This document shows positions 51,053 through 60,728 of a stretch of DNA of 64,000 nucleotides, piece by piece. This DNA comes from Rhodoferax potami (lineage in GTDB: Bacteria > Pseudomonadota > Gammaproteobacteria > Burkholderiales > Burkholderiaceae_C). The notes below the pieces were generated by a model, which was given only the letters and a program-made list of their open reading frames with translations, was not told the origin of the DNA and did no database searches. Numbering within the stretch: position 1 is the first letter of the stretch; each line of letters begins with the position of its first letter. A program made the translations under genes and the position numbers. Location: NCBI RefSeq assembly GCF_032193765.1, contig NZ_JAVBIJ010000001.1, forward strand, positions 1,674,001 to 1,738,000, in the 5' to 3' direction.

Positions 51053-52370
51053 ATGCTGAACGCAGGTATTCCACTACGCCCTGCCCCGCCGCCTTGCCAC
51101 TGGCAAAACAGGCTTGCAACAGATAGCCCCCGGTAGGAGCTTCCCAGTCCAGCATTTCGCCGGCGCAGAACACGCCGGGGAGTTGCTCCAGCATCAGCTG
51201 CGGTGTCAGCACCTCAAACAACACTCCACCGGCGGTGCTGATGGCCTCGTCAATCGGGCGTGCTGCCTGCAGGGTAATGGGCAGCGCTTTGATGGCAGCA
51301 GCCAGTTGCACAGGATCGTTGACCGCCTCTTTGCCTAGGCGCTCGTACAGCATGGCGGCTTTGATGCCTTCCAGGTGCAGGCGGCTCTTCAGGTGGCTGC
51401 TCAGGGAGCGGGTGCCACGCGGGTGGCGCACCTCAGCCAACACCTTTTCGGCAGACATATCGGGCAAGAGATCGAGATGGATCGTGGCGCTGCCGGTGCG
51501 TAATATGTCGTCGCGGAGCAAGGCCGAGGCAGCGTAGATCAAGCTGCCTTCCACGCCGGTGGCAGTGGCCACAAACTCGCCCTTGCGCTGAAACGCAACA
51601 CCGTTCGCATGGCTGACCGAGATGGCCACCGATTTGAACGGTTGCCCGGCAAACTTGTCGCTGAAAAACGGGGTCCAACCGCCTTGCACATCAAAACCGC
51701 AGTTAGCGGGCAGCAACGGCGCGACCGCCACACCCTTGGCGGCCAACAAGGGCACCCAGGCACCGTTGGAACCCAGCCGCGCCCAGCTGCCGCCGCCTAA
51801 GGCCAGCACCACGGCACGGGCGTGCACAAGCCGCTGCCCGGACGGCGTCTCGAACACCAGTGCGGAGGTGGCCTGGCCTGCTGCTGCATCGGTCCAACCG
51901 GTCCAGCGGTGGCGCATATGAAACTGCACCCCGTGACCCTCTGCCGGGTGGCGCAGCCGGTGCAACCAGGCCCGCAGCAGGGGCGCTGCTTTCATGTCCA
52001 CCGGAAACACCCGGCCGGAACTGCCCACAAATGTCTCCACCCCCAGCGATTCGGCCCAGGCGCGCAAGCCGGTGGCATCGAGCCCGGCCAGCAAAGATTC
52101 GATGGCGCTGCGGCGCGCTCCATAGCGGCCGGCAAAAGTATCAGCCCCCTCGGAGTGGGTCAGGTTCAGCCCCCCCTTGCCCGCCAGCAGGAACTTGCGG
52201 CCCACCGAGGGCATGGCGTCAAACACATGGGCGGCAACGCCGGCATCGCACAGCACCTGTGCAGCCATCAAGCCGGCCGGCCCACCGCCGATGATGGCCA
52301 CGTCCACCGTCAAGGGAGGCAGAGCAGAAACAGGAGCGGCGGAAGAATTCAGTTCAGTCAAAGTAGTCAA
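51051..52370 (-). CDS. NAD(P)/FAD-dependent oxidoreductase, HI0933 (TIGR03862-like) family
   Basis: A 439-aa flavoprotein. The Rossmann FAD motif is VDVAIIGGGPAGLMAAQVLC (residues about 22-41), followed by the family motif VGRKFLLAGKGGLNLTHSE. Later signatures are RLVHARAVVLALGGGSWARL and VFCAGEMLDWEAPTGGYLLQ near the C-terminus. The electron donor and physiological substrate are not known; family members have been described as possible aminoacetone or bile-acid oxidoreductases, but these names are not supported here. Start ATG at 52370 overlaps the 3' end of the addA-like gene by 4 bases (52367-52370), so it is probably cotranscribed. Confidence 0.88.
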   Translation of the reverse strand: MTTLTELNSSAAPVSALPPLTVDVAIIGGGPAGLMAAQVLCDAGVAAHVFDAMPSVGRKFLLAGKGGLNLTHSEGADTFAGRYGARRSAIESLLAGLDATGLRAWAESLGVETFVGSSGRVFPVDMKAAPLLRAWLHRLRHPAEGHGVQFHMRHRWTGWTDAAAGQATSALVFETPSGQRLVHARAVVLALGGGSWARLGSNGAWVPLLAAKGVAVAPLLPANCGFDVQGGWTPFFSDKFAGQPFKSVAISVSHANGVAFQRKGEFVATATGVEGSLIYAASALLRDDILRTGSATIHLDLLPDMSAEKVLAEVRHPRGTRSLSSHLKSRLHLEGIKAAMLYERLGKEAVNDPVQLAAAIKALPITLQAARPIDEAISTAGGVLFEVLTPQLMLEQLPGVFCAGEMLDWEAPTGGYLLQACFASGKAAGQGVVEYLRSA

Positions 52371-55300
52371 TCAAAAAGTTCAATGAGTCGGCCTTGCGGC
52401 GTCAAAAAGGCAATGTGCACCTGGCTGCCCGGCTGGATCAGCTGCAGTGCGGTGCGGTACTCGCGCAGCTGGTCGCACAGATCGGGCTGGTCTTGCGGGG
52501 TGGCGGTGGACTTGAAGTCCAGCACCCACCACGCCCGGGTCGCCCGGTGTTGCACCAGGCGGTCCAGTCGCAAGGTGCGCCCCGCGTGGGCCAGCGCCAC
52601 TTCGTTGGCATGCCACACCACGGACGGCCGTTGCCAGGCCCACGCTGCTTCGCCTGCGAGTATGCCTTGCGCCATGCGCTCGGCACGGGCCACATCATCC
52701 GGCCCCAAACCAAAGGCGCGTGCGACCTGGGCGCGTTGCGCTGCAGACCAACGCGACTCCGAACGCTGGGGACCTTCTTGCAGCGGCACCCACTCCAGCA
52801 GCCGGTGCATGGCCTGGCCGACCCGGGATTCGAGAGAGTCTGTTGCCTCCGCCGCAGTTTTCGCTACCAAATGTATAGCTGGTCGCGCACTATTAGCGGG
52901 CGCTACAGGCATATTTTGCTGCAAACCAAGCGACGGAAGCACTTTCAGCAAGACCTCCTTGGGCTCCGCGCCCTGCTCCACTATTTCGCCTGGCAGCCCA
53001 CCGGCCGCACCTGGCTCGGGCAAGGTGCAGGCCGTGGACAAGGCCTCGAGGCGCTTCCACCAGCTGCCTTCGCGCTCACGGTGGGGCTCCACACTGGAGA
53101 GCACCAGGGTTTGGCGGGTGCGGGTCAGCGCCACATACAGCGCATTGAGCTCTTCCCGCTGCCGGGCCGCTTGCTCGATGGCCAGCGTTGCGGCTGCGCA
53201 CGCAGGCGGGCGCGACTCGCTGGCCATGAACACCAGCTTGCGCGGGTAGGCGTCTTCACCGGGCCAGTCGACCAGGATGCCCATGCTCTCAGGGCGGGCG
53301 CTTTCGGCATCGGTGTCGAGCATCAGCACCAATGGGGCCTCCAGCCCTTTGGCGCCATGGATGGTCAGCAAGCGCACTGCAGCGGCGTCTGCACGCACCG
53401 GCGCTTTGTTGCCCTCTTGCCGCAAGGCCCGCACCAGGCTGTAGGCGGTGGTGTAGCGCCCGCCATCGACTTGCAGCGCCGCATTGAGCAGCGCCCGCAC
53501 ATTGGCCAACACACTCTCGCGCAACACCGGCGGGCTGGCCGCCGCATAGCGGGCCAGCACGGCGCCTTCTTCGTAGATGGCACTCAGCGCATCGTGCACC
53601 GGCTGGGTGAGCACGCGGGTTTGCCACTGTTGCAACTGCGCAGCTGCGGCGGCGAGCACACTGTCTGCGTGCCAAGGCGAAAGTGGCTGGCACAGCACGG
53701 CCAACCACGCAGGTACCACCGCCTCGGGGTCTGTGGCGCGGGCTTCGCTTCGGGCACGGCGGTGCGCCAGGGCCAGAGCCACCAGATCGGCATCGGTCGC
53801 CCCGAAAACCGGGGACTTGAGCACCCGCGCCAAAGACAGGTCATGGGCGGGGGACACCAACACATCTAGCAGCGCCACCAGGTCTTGCACCTCGGGCATG
53901 TCGCCGAGTTCATTTTTTTCCGGCTGCTGGGCAGGAATGCCCAAGGCGGCCAGCTCTTGTTGCATCAGCCCCAAGCGCTCGCGGCGGCGCGCCAGCACCA
54001 TGATGTCTTGCGGCCGCCAAGGCCCCCCTTGAGCCACCAGCTGCCCGGCCAACCAGGCCGCGGCCTGCCGGCACTCCAGGGTTTTGATGGTGTCCTCAGC
54101 CTCGTGGCGCGGGGTGCTGAGGCTGTCTCGCCATTCGCAAGAAGCATCCTCCTCACCCTCTGCTGCCTTGGCAGCCCGCGCAATGCGCGGCAGCTTGAGC
54201 ACCGCACCGGTGTCTGCAGACTCGGAGGTATGGGCCCGGTAGTCACTGAACTCGCCCGCCGCCTGCGCCCCCAGCATCGCGGTGTTGACCAGCTGGATGA
54301 TGGCCTGCGCATTGCGGCGGGTATGGTCACAGCTGAGCACATCGCCTTGCAAGCCATCGCGCACAAAGTTTTTGGCCGCTTCAAACACCTGCGGCTCGGC
54401 ACGCCGGAAGCGGTAAATGCTTTGCTTGGGGTCCCCCACCACAAACACCCCGGGCTTGGCACCGTTGCCGCCGTAGCCTTCCAGCCAGGCAAGCAGGGCC
54501 TGCCACTGCAGGGGGTTGGTGTCCTGAAACTCGTCAATCAGCAGGTGTTTGATGCGCGCGTCGAGCCGCTCCTGCACCCAACCGGATACGGTCTCGTCAG
54601 AGAGCAAGCGCAATGCGGTTTGCTCGAGGTCGGCCATATCAATCCAGCCGCGCTCGCGCTTAAGCGCCGCATAGTCTTGCAGCACCCCGCGGCTGAGGCG
54701 GGCCATGCGCTGCTGGTGCAGCCAGGCCTGATGCTGCTCCAGCGCAGCACGGGTGTCGACCAGCAGGGCCTGGGCCTCTCGCACGGTGGCGATGCCCACG
54801 ACTTTCTCGCTGAGCTTGCGTGGGCTCCCGCTCTCGGTAAACAGTGCCTTGTAGATGCCTGCGGTATCTGCAGCGCTGAGCGCCTGCTCCAGCACTGCAC
54901 CGGCTTCCACACAGGTTTTGAGCGTACTTCCGCCCAAGGCTTTGGCACTAGCCCAGAGCAACGCCTGCACCGGCTCGCTCTGGAGCCGGTCATCGGGGTG
55001 CGCCCACGCGGCCATGGCCGGAAACTGCACCGTGAAGTGCGCCACCGACGCATCGACCACGCCCTGCGCATCTGCCAACGCAAACTCGGTGCGCTTGTGG
55101 ATCGCGGCCTCCAGGGCCTTCAGGGTGCCGTGCCTGCCGTAGACGGCAACGGCCTCGAGGTAGTCGGCCCGCGCTGCCTGGTCTTGCGCAATCCGGGTAT
55201 GGAACCGGCGCCACACCTGGGCAATGGCTTTGGCATCGTTCTCCAGCAGCTCGTAGGTGGTGGGCAAGCCCAGCTGGTGCAGCAAGCCCAGAGGGGCGCT

Positions 55301-55732
55301 GCGCAACAAGGCGGCGAACCAACTGTGGAAGGTGCGCACCTGCACCGGCCGGCCGGTGGTCAGCAGCGCAGCATGCAGGCCACGCAGGGTCTGGAGCTGG
55401 GCCTCGGTGATTTCGGTGCGGACGCCGCGCAGCTGCAGCTCGCGGCGCAAGGTAGCGTCGTCCGCCTGCGCGAAGTCGCGCAGCCACTCCTGCAAGCGCT
55501 CGCGCATTTCACCGGCCGCTTTTTTGGTGAAAGTAATCGCCAGAATCTCGTGCGGGGCGGCCCCATCCAACAAGGCACGCACCATGCGCGACACCAGCAT
55601 CCAGGTCTTACCGGCACCGGCACAGGCCTCGACTGCCACGCTGCGTCGCGGGTCGCAAGCCACCGCATAAAAGTCAGCCCGATCGACGTGACGGCCGTTG
55701 ATTTCGTAGGCTGCATCCATCCGCGCCGTCAT
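52367..55732 (-). CDS. addA: AddA-type UvrD/Rep helicase with C-terminal nuclease domain
   Basis: A 1121-aa helicase-nuclease subunit for double-strand-break processing. Walker A is EACAGAGKTWMLVSR (about residues 35-49); helicase motifs include AITFTKKAAGEMRERL, HLLIDEFQDTNPLQWQALL, GDPKQSIYRFRRAEPQVFEA, LTIHGAKGLEAPLVLMLD and YVALTRTRQTLVLS. The C-terminal RecB-like nuclease shows VLDFKST with DQLREYRTALQ. The ATG at 55732 overlaps the addB stop (ATGA). The family assignment (AddA rather than RecB) rests on the paired addB gene and absence of a recC/recD pair. A dispersed repeat encodes part of the linker ahead of the nuclease domain. Confidence 0.9.
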   Translation of the reverse strand: MTARMDAAYEINGRHVDRADFYAVACDPRRSVAVEACAGAGKTWMLVSRMVRALLDGAAPHEILAITFTKKAAGEMRERLQEWLRDFAQADDATLRRELQLRGVRTEITEAQLQTLRGLHAALLTTGRPVQVRTFHSWFAALLRSAPLGLLHQLGLPTTYELLENDAKAIAQVWRRFHTRIAQDQAARADYLEAVAVYGRHGTLKALEAAIHKRTEFALADAQGVVDASVAHFTVQFPAMAAWAHPDDRLQSEPVQALLWASAKALGGSTLKTCVEAGAVLEQALSAADTAGIYKALFTESGSPRKLSEKVVGIATVREAQALLVDTRAALEQHQAWLHQQRMARLSRGVLQDYAALKRERGWIDMADLEQTALRLLSDETVSGWVQERLDARIKHLLIDEFQDTNPLQWQALLAWLEGYGGNGAKPGVFVVGDPKQSIYRFRRAEPQVFEAAKNFVRDGLQGDVLSCDHTRRNAQAIIQLVNTAMLGAQAAGEFSDYRAHTSESADTGAVLKLPRIARAAKAAEGEEDASCEWRDSLSTPRHEAEDTIKTLECRQAAAWLAGQLVAQGGPWRPQDIMVLARRRERLGLMQQELAALGIPAQQPEKNELGDMPEVQDLVALLDVLVSPAHDLSLARVLKSPVFGATDADLVALALAHRRARSEARATDPEAVVPAWLAVLCQPLSPWHADSVLAAAAAQLQQWQTRVLTQPVHDALSAIYEEGAVLARYAAASPPVLRESVLANVRALLNAALQVDGGRYTTAYSLVRALRQEGNKAPVRADAAAVRLLTIHGAKGLEAPLVLMLDTDAESARPESMGILVDWPGEDAYPRKLVFMASESRPPACAAATLAIEQAARQREELNALYVALTRTRQTLVLSSVEPHREREGSWWKRLEALSTACTLPEPGAAGGLPGEIVEQGAEPKEVLLKVLPSLGLQQNMPVAPANSARPAIHLVAKTAAEATDSLESRVGQAMHRLLEWVPLQEGPQRSESRWSAAQRAQVARAFGLGPDDVARAERMAQGILAGEAAWAWQRPSVVWHANEVALAHAGRTLRLDRLVQHRATRAWWVLDFKSTATPQDQPDLCDQLREYRTALQLIQPGSQVHIAFLTPQGRLIELFD
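52863..52917 (+). repeat. Dispersed 55-bp repeat, copy inside addA linker
   Basis: GCTACCAAATGTATAGC, then TGGTCGCGCACTATTAGCGG, then GCGCTACAGGCATATTTT. It has the same length and register as the copies at 47224 and 50998. It lies in the region between helicase and nuclease domains, encoding PVAPANSARPAIHLVAK. Confidence 0.75.
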
Positions 55733-58404
55733 AAGGGACTCCAAAAATCTTTGCGGCATAGGCCCCGTGCCTGGCAATAGTCGCAGGCCGGGCCATCGCC
55801 CAAGGCGGGGAGCGCATGGCCCTCGGCCACCCGCTGCATGTCATGGGCAATACCTTCGATCAAGGCATCTCGCGCTTCCACAATATGGGTCTGCACTTGG
55901 GGCTGCGTACCCTCGCGCTCGCCGATATTGATGTAGGCCGCATGCACCGTGTCGTACGGCAACAGGGCAGCGTAGAAGGCGATTTGCGTGTCCTCCATCG
56001 GGTTCTTCACCCGCTCCCTCGTTTTCCCCAAGGGTTCGGTTTTGTAGTCCAGCACGCAAATAGCGCCCTCCGGCCCGGTATCGGTGCGGTCGATACGCCC
56101 CGCCAGGGTGACCGGCCCCACGGCCTGGGTGTGCGAGGTCTCACCACTTGCAAACGCCCAGCCTTGGCCCTCGTGTTTGCGCAACCAGACAAGATAGCCA
56201 TCGCGCACGGCAGGCCAAGCGGCCGCAAAGGGTAAGAACTCGCCGTCCGGTAGTTCCATCGACGCGGTCACCGCATCTGCGGCTGACTGCAGCAGCGCGC
56301 TGCGATGCGCTGCATCGCTGGTGGGAGCAGCCTGCAATTCAGCGTGAAAGGCCGCCAACACCGCGTGCAGCCAGACGCCGAAGTCGCGCTTGTCAACCTC
56401 AGCCTCCAACTCATCAACCGAACTCAAACCCAATTGGCGCAACGCGAAAAACCGGTAAGGGCAGGTGCGCATGTCTTCATAGGCACTGGCAGACAGCTGC
56501 TTCAAAGGCAGCGCTTGCCCCTGGGGCTGCGGCGGCAACAAGGGTGCCAGGGCGATTCGCTGGTCGAGCCGGGGGTCGCTGGCTGTGTGGGCTGCCCCCT
56601 CGCCGGCCCATGACAGGCACTGCACCAGCGCGCTGGGTGCCATGTGCTCGCCGGCGTCGTCACTGGTGCGCCAGAGCACATCACACACCGGCGCCCGCAA
56701 AGCTTGCCACCAGGCGGCGCGCAACCGGGCTTCCAGCACTGCGCGGGAAGGCAATCCCAAAGCCTCGCGTTGTGCAGGTGTCCAAACCCCGGGCGGCTCG
56801 GGAGAAGGGTTCAAGCGCACCTCGTCGCACCCGGCCAACACTACCGCGGCAAACGGGCGGGCCAGCATCTGACTCATGGGGAGAATGACTACCTGCTCTT
56901 CGTCCGGGTATGCCGGCTGAAAGCTTTGCGACTCCAGAACCTGATTCACCCAGGCGGTGAAGTCGCTGGCATCCAAACGGGTGCCCGCCCACAGGGCGGC
57001 ATCCAAATAATCAGCCCACACCTGCGGCTCCGCAGGTAACAAGCGCAGGGCGGCCAGCATGACGGCGCCCGCTTCATCGGCTTGCAGCGCATTCCACGCG
57101 TCGGTGGCGTGGAGTGCTGCCTGCAGTGCAGCCAGCCAGGCCGGCAATGGGCGATTGCCCGACAAGGTGCTGCGCACCGACTCGATACGGCTACACAAGC
57201 CCTGCAATGCCGGTACTTTTTGCACCGGCGGGCAGCTCACCGCGTGCCGCCAGTCGCGGATCTGGGCGCGGCGCAGCACCTGCTCCAGCGCCGGCATCTC
57301 TGGGGCAAAGGCGGGGGCGAGTTTGAAAGCGTTCAGCACCTCGTCCGTGCTGGCATTCCAGGCCGCTGCGCGCAACAAGGCCATCAGCCCGGCACCGGCC
57401 AGGCTGGTGGAGAGCTTCCAACCATTTTCATCCCGCATGGCAATGCCAGCTGCCTCCAGCATGGCGCGCATGCGGCGGGTCAAGGCCCTGTCAGACGACA
57501 CCAGGGCAACGGGGTAGCGATCGGCCAGCACGTGAGCTACGGCACACGCCGCGGCCCGCTGGGCCTCGTCTTCTGCATCGGCGCAGGCATGCAGCTGCCA
57601 CAGGCTGTCGGCCTGCGGTATCGCGCTACCTTGAGCCGCTTCGTCGTGGATCGATTCGTCCAGCCGGAAAAGCTGCGCTTTGTCGCCCCAGTGCGCCTGC
57701 AAGGCGGCCGCCAAAGGGTCGGCTGAAATGCCCTGGACCCAAGCCACCGCGTCCCATGGCTCCAAGACGTCCGGGGCAAACAGCCCATCGGTGTTGTAAG
57801 CCGACACGGCGGCCCACTCGACAGCAACCCGCATGACCTGTGCCTCCCAGGCCACGGCCTGGGACTCCATACCGATCCCGACTGCGCTTCGGGCACTGGC
57901 GGCCCAGGCCGATCGACCTTGCGGGCCCGCCGCCGCCGCCCAGGGGGCTAGCTGCTGGGCGGTCTGGGCCAGCAAGTCCGCCAAAGAAGCGCGGTCGGCC
58001 ATGCCGCTGTGGACCAATAGCTGCTGGGCAGTCAGGCTGTCGAGCGCCATGTCGTGGCTGATATCAGTGGCTTGCAGCTCTGCCACGCCCAAAGAGGCCA
58101 GCCAGTTCGATGTGGTCTCAAACCGGGGCGCAAAGCCTTGGGGGTAACGGTCAGACCACAAGCGCCGCGCGAGCGGCAAGAGCTGGGCATAAGGCAGCAA
58201 CACCAGCGTGCGGCCGGGGTGGGCGCTGCAGGCCTGCATCCAGATGGCGAGACGGTCCAACAAGCCCATCTCAGGCGCGCACCACAGGGCCATAGCCGGA
58301 TGGGTGGGTGGATAAGAAAAGGCCCGCAGCCCACGGGCTGCATCGTTTTTGGCTATGGATTCGATAGCCGGCGGGGCATCATGGGGGGGCTTGGTTTCTG
58401 TCAC
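55729..58404 (-). CDS. addB: AddB-type PD-(D/E)XK nuclease subunit
   Basis: An 891-aa partner of the AddA-type helicase. The N-terminal two thirds are an inactivated helicase-like region. The nuclease domain (about residues 640-880) shows LAGRIDRTDTGPEGAICVLD, then YKTEPLG, then the DTQIAFYAALLP motif. Four cysteines match the AddB iron-sulphur staple: Cys648 (MRTCPYRFF), and Cys874, Cys877, Cys883 (ACDYCQARGLC) near the C-terminus. The addA gene overlaps its 3' end as ATGA. A faint repeat-like palindrome lies near the start codon. It is divergent from trxA (46 bases). Confidence 0.9.
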   Translation of the reverse strand: MTETKPPHDAPPAIESIAKNDAARGLRAFSYPPTHPAMALWCAPEMGLLDRLAIWMQACSAHPGRTLVLLPYAQLLPLARRLWSDRYPQGFAPRFETTSNWLASLGVAELQATDISHDMALDSLTAQQLLVHSGMADRASLADLLAQTAQQLAPWAAAAGPQGRSAWAASARSAVGIGMESQAVAWEAQVMRVAVEWAAVSAYNTDGLFAPDVLEPWDAVAWVQGISADPLAAALQAHWGDKAQLFRLDESIHDEAAQGSAIPQADSLWQLHACADAEDEAQRAAACAVAHVLADRYPVALVSSDRALTRRMRAMLEAAGIAMRDENGWKLSTSLAGAGLMALLRAAAWNASTDEVLNAFKLAPAFAPEMPALEQVLRRAQIRDWRHAVSCPPVQKVPALQGLCSRIESVRSTLSGNRPLPAWLAALQAALHATDAWNALQADEAGAVMLAALRLLPAEPQVWADYLDAALWAGTRLDASDFTAWVNQVLESQSFQPAYPDEEQVVILPMSQMLARPFAAVVLAGCDEVRLNPSPEPPGVWTPAQREALGLPSRAVLEARLRAAWWQALRAPVCDVLWRTSDDAGEHMAPSALVQCLSWAGEGAAHTASDPRLDQRIALAPLLPPQPQGQALPLKQLSASAYEDMRTCPYRFFALRQLGLSSVDELEAEVDKRDFGVWLHAVLAAFHAELQAAPTSDAAHRSALLQSAADAVTASMELPDGEFLPFAAAWPAVRDGYLVWLRKHEGQGWAFASGETSHTQAVGPVTLAGRIDRTDTGPEGAICVLDYKTEPLGKTRERVKNPMEDTQIAFYAALLPYDTVHAAYINIGEREGTQPQVQTHIVEARDALIEGIAHDMQRVAEGHALPALGDGPACDYCQARGLCRKDFWSPL

Positions 58405-58450
58405 AATGCCGCAACTTTAGCTGCATTAGCACTCTTCCAAAGGAATCACC

Positions 58451-58783
58451 ATGGCTAGCGAACTCATCAAACACGTCACAGACGCGACTTTCGAAGCCGA
58501 CGTTCTGCAATCTGCACAACCCATTCTGGTGGACTACTGGGCAGAGTGGTGCGGCCCCTGCAAAATGATCGCCCCGATTCTCGATGAGGTGTCTGCCGCC
58601 TACGAAGGCAAGCTCCAAATCGCCAAGATGAATGTGGACGAAAACCGCGACATTCCTGCCAAATTCGGCATCCGCGGCATCCCCACCTTGATGCTTTTCA
58701 AGGACGGTCAATTGGCTGCCACCAAGGTCGGTGCGTTGAGCAAGGCTCAGCTCATTGCCTTCATCGACCAGCAACTGGCCTGA
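58451..58783 (+). CDS. trxA: Thioredoxin
   Basis: A 110-aa disulphide reductase. The active site is [11 protein letters not shown] (Cys34, Cys37), with the cis-Pro region [14 protein letters not shown] and the conserved Lys-rich helix. An AAAGGA ribosome site precedes the ATG. It is transcribed alone; a hairpin follows, then rho. Confidence 0.97.
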   Translation: MASELIKHVTDATFEADVLQSAQPILVDYWAEWCGPCKMIAPILDEVSAAYEGKLQIAKMNVDENRDIPAKFGIRGIPTLMLFKDGQLAATKVGALSKAQLIAFIDQQLA

Positions 58784-58797
58784 TCCGCCCATAAACC

Positions 58798-58835
58798 ATT
58801 GCAACCGCGCCGCTGCAGTGCGGTTGCAATTTCCT
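58798..58835 (+). terminator. Hairpin after trxA
   Basis: ATTGCAACCGC (58798-58808) pairs with GCGGTTGCAAT (58820-58830), an 11-bp perfect stem with an 11-base loop. The following TTCC tract is weak in T, so termination may be partial. Confidence 0.55.
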
Positions 58836-59001
58836 GTCATAATCATTGTGTCCACCCGCCAGATTGAAGGCGGTTAGCCAGATCAGGCTCAGGACACCGA
58901 GGCCAAGCTCACGGTCTTGCCTCAATCCCCACTCCCCTGAATTTTTAGACCACTCTGGTTTTTTGCCGATTTCCGGTTAACGCCCTGACGGGACCCACTC
59001 C
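58836..59001 (+). promoter_or_regulatory. rho leader region
   Basis: About 165 bases between the trxA hairpin and rho. It contains CATAAT at 58838 as a possible -10, a C-rich segment (CTCAATCCCCACTCCCCTG) and no ORF. Long C-rich leaders fit the Rho autoregulation known in E. coli, but this is inferred. Confidence 0.35.
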
Positions 59002-60267
59002 ATGCATTTAAACGAACTTAAAGCACTGCACGTGTCTGAAGTGCTCAAGCAAGCTGAAGAACTTGAGATCGAAAACACGGGCCGCATGCGCAAGCAGGAG
59101 TTGATGTTCGCGATCATCAAGAAGCGGGCGCGTGCCGGCGAGCAAATCATTGCCGACGGTGTTTTGGAAATTCTCCCGGATGGCTTCGGCTTCCTGCGCA
59201 GCCCGGACACCAGCTACACCGCCAGCACCGACGACATCTACATCAGCCCCAGCCAGGTACGTCGTTTCAACCTGCACACAGGTGACATGATTGAAGGCGA
59301 AGTGCGCACCCCCAAAGACGGCGAGCGCTACTTCGCACTGAACAAGCTCGACAAGGTCAACGGCGGCCCCCCTGAAGGTAACAAGCACAAGGTCATGTTC
59401 GAAAACTTGACGCCTTTGTTCCCCAAGGTGCAGATGCGCCTGGAGCAGGATGGCCTCAAGACCGACGAAAACATCACCGGCCGCGTGATCGACATCATTG
59501 CGCCTATCGGCAAAGGCCAGCGCGCCTTGCTGGTCGCACCGCCCAAGAGCGGCAAGACCGTGATGATGCAGCACATCGCCCACGCCATTTCTGCCAACTA
59601 CCCTGACAGCCACATGATGGTCTTGCTGGTAGATGAGCGCCCCGAAGAAGTGACCGAAATGCAGCGCACCGTCAAGGGCGAGGTGATTGCCTCTACGTTC
59701 GACGAGCCGGCTGCACGCCACGTACACGTGGCCGAAATGGTGATTGAACGCGCCAAACGCTTGGTGGAATTGAAAAAGGATGTGGTCATCCTGCTGGACT
59801 CCATCACGCGATTGGCCCGCGCTTACAACAACGTGGTGCCCTCCTCCGGCAAGGTGTTGACCGGCGGTGTCGATGCCAACGCTTTGCAGCGCCCCAAGCG
59901 CTTCCTCGGTGCAGCCCGTAACGTAGAAGAAGGTGGCTCGCTCACCATCATTGCCACTGCGCTGATCGATACCGGCAGCCGCATGGACGAAGTGATTTTT
60001 GAAGAGTTCAAGGGCACAGGCAATAGCGAAGTGCACTTGGACCGTCGCCTCTATGAGAAGCGAATTTTCCCGTCCATCCAACTCAACCGCAGCGGTACCC
60101 GCCGTGAAGAGTTGCTGCTGCAACCGGAAATTCTGCAAAAGACTCGCATCCTGCGGCAGTTCCTCTACAACATGGATGAAATCGAATCCATGGAGATGGT
60201 GCTCAAGCAAATGCGGGCCACCAAGAACAACAGCGAGTTCTTCGACATGATGCGTCGAGGCGGCTGA
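59002..60267 (+). CDS. rho: Transcription termination factor Rho
   Basis: Hexameric RNA helicase that ends transcription at C-rich, unstructured RNA. The 421-aa protein has the Rho N-domain ([20 protein letters not shown]), an OB-fold RNA-binding domain with [20 protein letters not shown], Walker A ([15 protein letters not shown]), Walker B ([17 protein letters not shown]), and Q/R-loop segments ([32 protein letters not shown]). Length and motifs are normal. rpmE2 follows 108 bases after it. Confidence 0.98.
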   Translation: MHLNELKALHVSEVLKQAEELEIENTGRMRKQELMFAIIKKRARAGEQIIADGVLEILPDGFGFLRSPDTSYTASTDDIYISPSQVRRFNLHTGDMIEGEVRTPKDGERYFALNKLDKVNGGPPEGNKHKVMFENLTPLFPKVQMRLEQDGLKTDENITGRVIDIIAPIGKGQRALLVAPPKSGKTVMMQHIAHAISANYPDSHMMVLLVDERPEEVTEMQRTVKGEVIASTFDEPAARHVHVAEMVIERAKRLVELKKDVVILLDSITRLARAYNNVVPSSGKVLTGGVDANALQRPKRFLGAARNVEEGGSLTIIATALIDTGSRMDEVIFEEFKGTGNSEVHLDRRLYEKRIFPSIQLNRSGTRREELLLQPEILQKTRILRQFLYNMDEIESMEMVLKQMRATKNNSEFFDMMRRGG

Positions 60268-60278
60268 AGTCGATAGGC

Positions 60279-60284
60279 TATAAT
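60279..60284 (+). promoter_or_regulatory. Putative -10 box upstream of rpmE2
   Basis: TATAAT at 60279-60284, just after the rho stop and 91 bases before the rpmE2 ATG. The leader between contains the repeat TTGCGCAGGGTTTGCGCAA. No convincing -35 was seen. Confidence 0.45.
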
Positions 60285-60375
60285 TTAGGGTTTTCGCGAC
60301 AAGTACGCCGAGTTTTTATATTGCGCAGGGTTTGCGCAAGGACCGGCGCGGCTAGCGCAACTGATGGAGAAGAGT

Positions 60376-60633
60376 ATGAAAGAAGGCATTCACCCCAACT
60401 ACCGCGAAGTTTGCTTCCAGGATATGTCCAACGGCTTCAAGTTCGTGACACGTTCTTGCGCAAACACCAAGGAAATGATCGACATGGAAGATGGCCGTAA
60501 GCTGCCCCTCTTCAAGCTCGATACCACCAGCGAATCCCACCCCTTCTACACCGGCACCCAAAAGTCGGTGGACAACATGGGCGGACGCGTGGAAAAGTTC
60601 CGCAACCGTTTCGGCAAGACCGCAGCGAAGTAA
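60376..60633 (+). CDS. rpmE2: Ribosomal protein bL31, type B (zinc-free paralogue)
   Basis: An 85-aa ribosomal protein. The start at 60376 ([20 protein letters not shown]) follows an AGAAGAG ribosome site. It has the signature [28 protein letters not shown]. The CxxC zinc pair of type A L31 is absent (single Cys residues at 13 and about 28 only), and the longer type B loop is present. In many bacteria type B is made when zinc is scarce, but here it appears as the only copy in view, downstream of rho, so it may be the standard form. Confidence 0.93.
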   Translation: MKEGIHPNYREVCFQDMSNGFKFVTRSCANTKEMIDMEDGRKLPLFKLDTTSESHPFYTGTQKSVDNMGGRVEKFRNRFGKTAAK

Positions 60634-60666
60634 TCGCCGTTCAGGCTTTGGCCTGGGTTGGTATAA

Positions 60667-60698
60667 AAGCAGCACGGACATCCGGGCTGCTTTTTTTT
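60667..60698 (+). terminator. Terminator after rpmE2
   Basis: AAGCAGC (60667-60673) pairs with GCTGCTT (60686-60692), with an inner CGG/CCG pair and an ACAT loop, followed by eight T. It is a strong rho-independent terminator. Confidence 0.92.
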
Positions 60699-60728
60699 GA
60701 TCACTGTTCTCAACCTCTCAAGATCCGC

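Noticed and set aside
58352..58406. Possible repeat copy at the start of addB (GCTATGGATTCGATAGC)
   Set aside because: Only the left palindrome matches; the remaining 38 bases do not align with the consensus.
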